Shown: piece by piece, positions 5,131-7,500 of the stretch
Layout: every line of letters begins with the position of its first letter
How positions within the stretch are numbered: the first letter of the stretch is position 1
Translations under genes and position numbers: made by a program
NCBI RefSeq assembly: GCF_039545055.1
Contig: NZ_BAABRP010000033.1
Span: forward strand, 1 to 7,500
Source: Deinococcus carri
GTDB taxonomy: Bacteria > Deinococcota > Deinococci > Deinococcales > Deinococcaceae
Reading direction: 5' to 3'
Length of the DNA stretch: 7,500 bases
The notes under the pieces: generated by a model
Database searches by the model: none
What the model saw: the letters and a program-made list of their open reading frames with translations, nothing else
Told to the model about the DNA's origin: nothing

Positions 5131-6606
5131 GTGACCGCGAAGCCGCCCGGACGTTCCGCCCGTCCCACCTCAGGGGTACGGCCCCCGCCACTGACGGAAC
5201 GCCCAGAGCGCATCGACGAACTCAACCTGGGCCGCCTGGGATTGATCTGCGTGCAGGAACGCATTCCCGACAACTACACCCGCTGGGAGGTCGCGTTCGA
5301 GGTCGACGGCCAGCCGGCCCTGCTGTCCTGCGTCGCTCCCAGCGAGTTCGGCGGGGTGCCGCATGGGCTGGACGGCGACATGCTCAACGGCATCCTCGCC
5401 ATCTATGTCGAGCAGAGCGCCCCCGAAAGCGGGGAGGTCCTGACCACTGCCCACCAGATCCTGCAACGCGCCGGTCTCGACACCAGCGGCCGCTACTACC
5501 TCCTGCTGCACGCCAGCCTGCACCGCCTCAACAGCGCGAAGTACGTGGCCCAGAATGCCTGGCGCGCGCATGGGCAGCGCCGGTGGACGACGCAGACCTT
5601 CTCGCTCGTCGAGGGTCTGGCGTATGACAGTGACGAGCAGACCCTCGGCAAGGGCAGCGTGATTCATATTCGCCTGCCCAAGTCGCTGGTGCAGAGCGTC
5701 CGCTCGAAGTTCATCAAGCCGCTCGACCCGGTGCTGCTCGAACAGCTCGACCGTCCCCTGGCCCGCAGTGTGTACCGCCTGCTCGACGCCAAGCGCTATG
5801 ACCCCACCGACCCCCAGGTCATCACCATGGAGCTGCGTATGTCCCTCGTCGCGTGGGGCCAGGAGTGCAAACTCAAAGACCTGGTGCCCAGCCGCATCAA
5901 GCGCACCCTGGAAAAAGCCCACGACGACCTCAAGGCCTGCGGGTACCTCTCGGGGGTCGACTATCAGGGCACCGGCAGCGGCCAGGAGATCATCTACCGT
6001 TTCGGTGACGGCTCCAGCTTCGGCCTCGACCTCGCGTCGCGCATCATGAAACACGGCGTGGGCCAGTACGTGGCGCAGGGCATCGTGCAGAGCGTTCCGC
6101 GCGAGGACCTGCTGCACCGCCTCGCCAAGGCGGAGTTCCTGCTGCACCGCGACCGCGACCGCATCCAGAACAAGGCCGGGTTCGTCGTGACTGTCCTCAA
6201 GGACGACGGCTCCCGCTACCCGGACCCGGAGGGCTTTGTCTCTCCCACGGCCGTGTCTATGCCCCCACCCTCACCGTCTGCTGCCCGGCCCACCGCGGAA
6301 GAGGACGTGGAGGTCGTCCGGCGGGTCCGCGAGGAGGAGCTGCGCTCCCTGCCCAGGCCCGCGCAGGCCGACGCGATCCTCGCGCGGTTGCGGCTGCTGT
6401 GCGGCGTCCATGCGGTGAAGGTTGGCAAGACCAGCCTGAACGCCGTGCATCAGGCCATCACCGAGGGCGTGCTGGACGCCGTCATCGTGGAACGTGAGAT
6501 GATGGCCGCCGTGTTCGGGGGCCGCACCGAAGCGTTCCTCAAAGCGCTGATTAAGGCCGCCGGAGACCGCAGGCGTCAGGGCCAGGGCGCTCTGCTCGAG
6601 GGGTGA
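5131..6606 (+). CDS. repA: plasmid replication initiator protein (RepA type)
   Basis: A 491-residue protein that would bind the upstream iterons and open the origin. After a proline-rich tail (1-25), the segment RIDELNLGRLGLICVQERIP (27-46) and APSEFGGVPHGLDGD (69-83) match the N-terminal part of Deinococcus replication initiators. Two winged-helix-like units follow, about 85-195 and 200-295 (KPLDPVLLEQLDRPLARSVY, then RLLDAKRYDP). The C-terminal part includes an 'IQNKAGFVVTVLKDDG' helix (345-360) and YPDPEGF, then a low-complexity stretch (371-390) and a helical end. The GTG at 5131 has no Shine-Dalgarno site but sits about 10 bases after a good -10 box, so translation is probably leaderless or nearly so. 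No parAB genes follow within the window. Confidence 0.92.
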   Translation: MTAKPPGRSARPTSGVRPPPLTERPERIDELNLGRLGLICVQERIPDNYTRWEVAFEVDGQPALLSCVAPSEFGGVPHGLDGDMLNGILAIYVEQSAPESGEVLTTAHQILQRAGLDTSGRYYLLLHASLHRLNSAKYVAQNAWRAHGQRRWTTQTFSLVEGLAYDSDEQTLGKGSVIHIRLPKSLVQSVRSKFIKPLDPVLLEQLDRPLARSVYRLLDAKRYDPTDPQVITMELRMSLVAWGQECKLKDLVPSRIKRTLEKAHDDLKACGYLSGVDYQGTGSGQEIIYRFGDGSSFGLDLASRIMKHGVGQYVAQGIVQSVPREDLLHRLAKAEFLLHRDRDRIQNKAGFVVTVLKDDGSRYPDPEGFVSPTAVSMPPPSPSAARPTAEEDVEVVRRVREEELRSLPRPAQADAILARLRLLCGVHAVKVGKTSLNAVHQAITEGVLDAVIVEREMMAAVFGGRTEAFLKALIKAAGDRRRQGQGALLEG

Positions 6607-6992
6607 CCCACCAGAGGTGAACCGGGGACGACCTGTGCTTCTCCACCAATGAACACTGGGCCATCCGCGGATAGTCTGGCGACGACACCAAGGAACGGGC
6701 GAGATACGGTGGACGGGCAGCCTCCCAACCGACGCCGTATGGCTGCTCAGGAAATGGGCGTCCCCCTGTAGCCCACGCAGCCGCCCTTGCTCTGGAAAGT
6801 TTCGAGACGGAAACATGCTCTCGACAGGAGGCTGGTGTCTTCAGAGAAGTGGAATGCCTTGCCGGCTTTGCTTTGCGTGCTGCTCGCCATAACTCAGGGC
6901 CAGGAACCAGGCTCTGACGCCTGCAATCCGCTTTCTCCCAGGCATTGAGGGCACGCTGCACGGGCAGGTCCTCTCCCCTCTGCTGGGCAGGC
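6607..6992. other. stretch with no supported gene after rep
   Basis: No open frame here has a ribosome site, protein-like composition and recognisable family features together. Small inverted repeats exist (ATACGG 6704-6709 with CCGTAT 6735-6740) but no hairpin with a T-run follows rep. Minus-strand frames over 6841-6961 look open but are unconvincing; decayed coding sequence is possible. Confidence 0.5.
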
Positions 6993-7021
6993 TTGACAGT
7001 CGCTCGGCGGCCTCGTACTGT
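6993..7021 (+). promoter_or_regulatory. promoter of the sugar-type ABC gene
   Basis: TTGACA (6993-6998), a perfect -35 consensus, is followed after 17 bases by TACTGT (7016-7021), which keeps the TA...T bases of the -10. Transcription would begin near 7028, giving a leader of about 32 bases that includes the palindrome at 7030-7045 and a GGAGG ribosome site. Confidence 0.7.
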
Positions 7022-7027
7022 GCCAGC

Positions 7028-7500
<473 letters not shown>

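Noticed and set aside
5170..6147. 325-codon minus-strand frame opposite rep
   Set aside because: It is a typical antisense shadow of a high-GC gene; rep on the plus strand has recognisable domains.
6841..6961. Possible transposase fragment on the minus strand
   Set aside because: The frames give some protein-like words but no motif I can assign, and no terminal repeats are seen.

Overview
The window looks like part of a Deinococcus secondary replicon (plasmid, megaplasmid or second chromosome). Three things point there. The DNA is GC-rich. A 491-residue protein with the sequence character of Deinococcus replication initiators (RepA) follows a large iteron array. Two key genes, the mod regulator and rep, have a -10 box almost touching the start codon and no Shine-Dalgarno sequence, the leaderless style common in Deinococcus. 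The genus is inferred from sequence recall; no search was run.

Layout. Bases 1-600 hold no intact gene: the likely 3' tail of a gene ending at 51, a strong hairpin (63-99), one copy of a short dispersed repeat (360-411), and a decayed IS4-type transposase 5' end (about 442-600) that stops just short of modB. Bases 602-4256 (minus strand) carry a five-gene molybdate-type operon, read right to left: a one-component regulator (HTH plus periplasmic-binding-protein-like domain), modA, mop (molbindin), an exported SUOX-fold protein without cysteine, and modB. No ATPase gene (modC) is present. Bases 4257-4320 hold the operon promoter and a palindrome. Bases 4447-4996 hold the iterons: nine forward copies, four reverse copies and one degenerate reverse copy. 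An AT-rich segment framed by an 11-bp inverted repeat (5035-5108) overlaps the rep promoter. rep runs 5131-6606 on the plus strand. Bases 6607-6992 show no convincing gene. A promoter, an operator-like palindrome and the start of a sugar-type ABC solute-binding protein (7060 to the right edge) close the window.

How it fits together. Rep would bind the phased iterons, melt the AT-rich segment and probably repress itself through sites overlapping its promoter. In the divergent operon, the regulator would sense molybdate or a molybdenum cofactor through its C-terminal domain, ModA would capture the oxyanion, ModB would form the membrane channel, and Mop would store or buffer it in the cytoplasm. 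The missing ModC must be supplied from elsewhere or has been lost; the IS remnant beside the modB stop suggests how that could have happened. The most unusual items are the iteron/inverted-repeat origin, the cysteine-free SUOX-fold protein, the modC-less operon, and a repeat element whose copy in the operon supplies the stop codon of mop and folds the mop leader-trailer RNA into a long hairpin.
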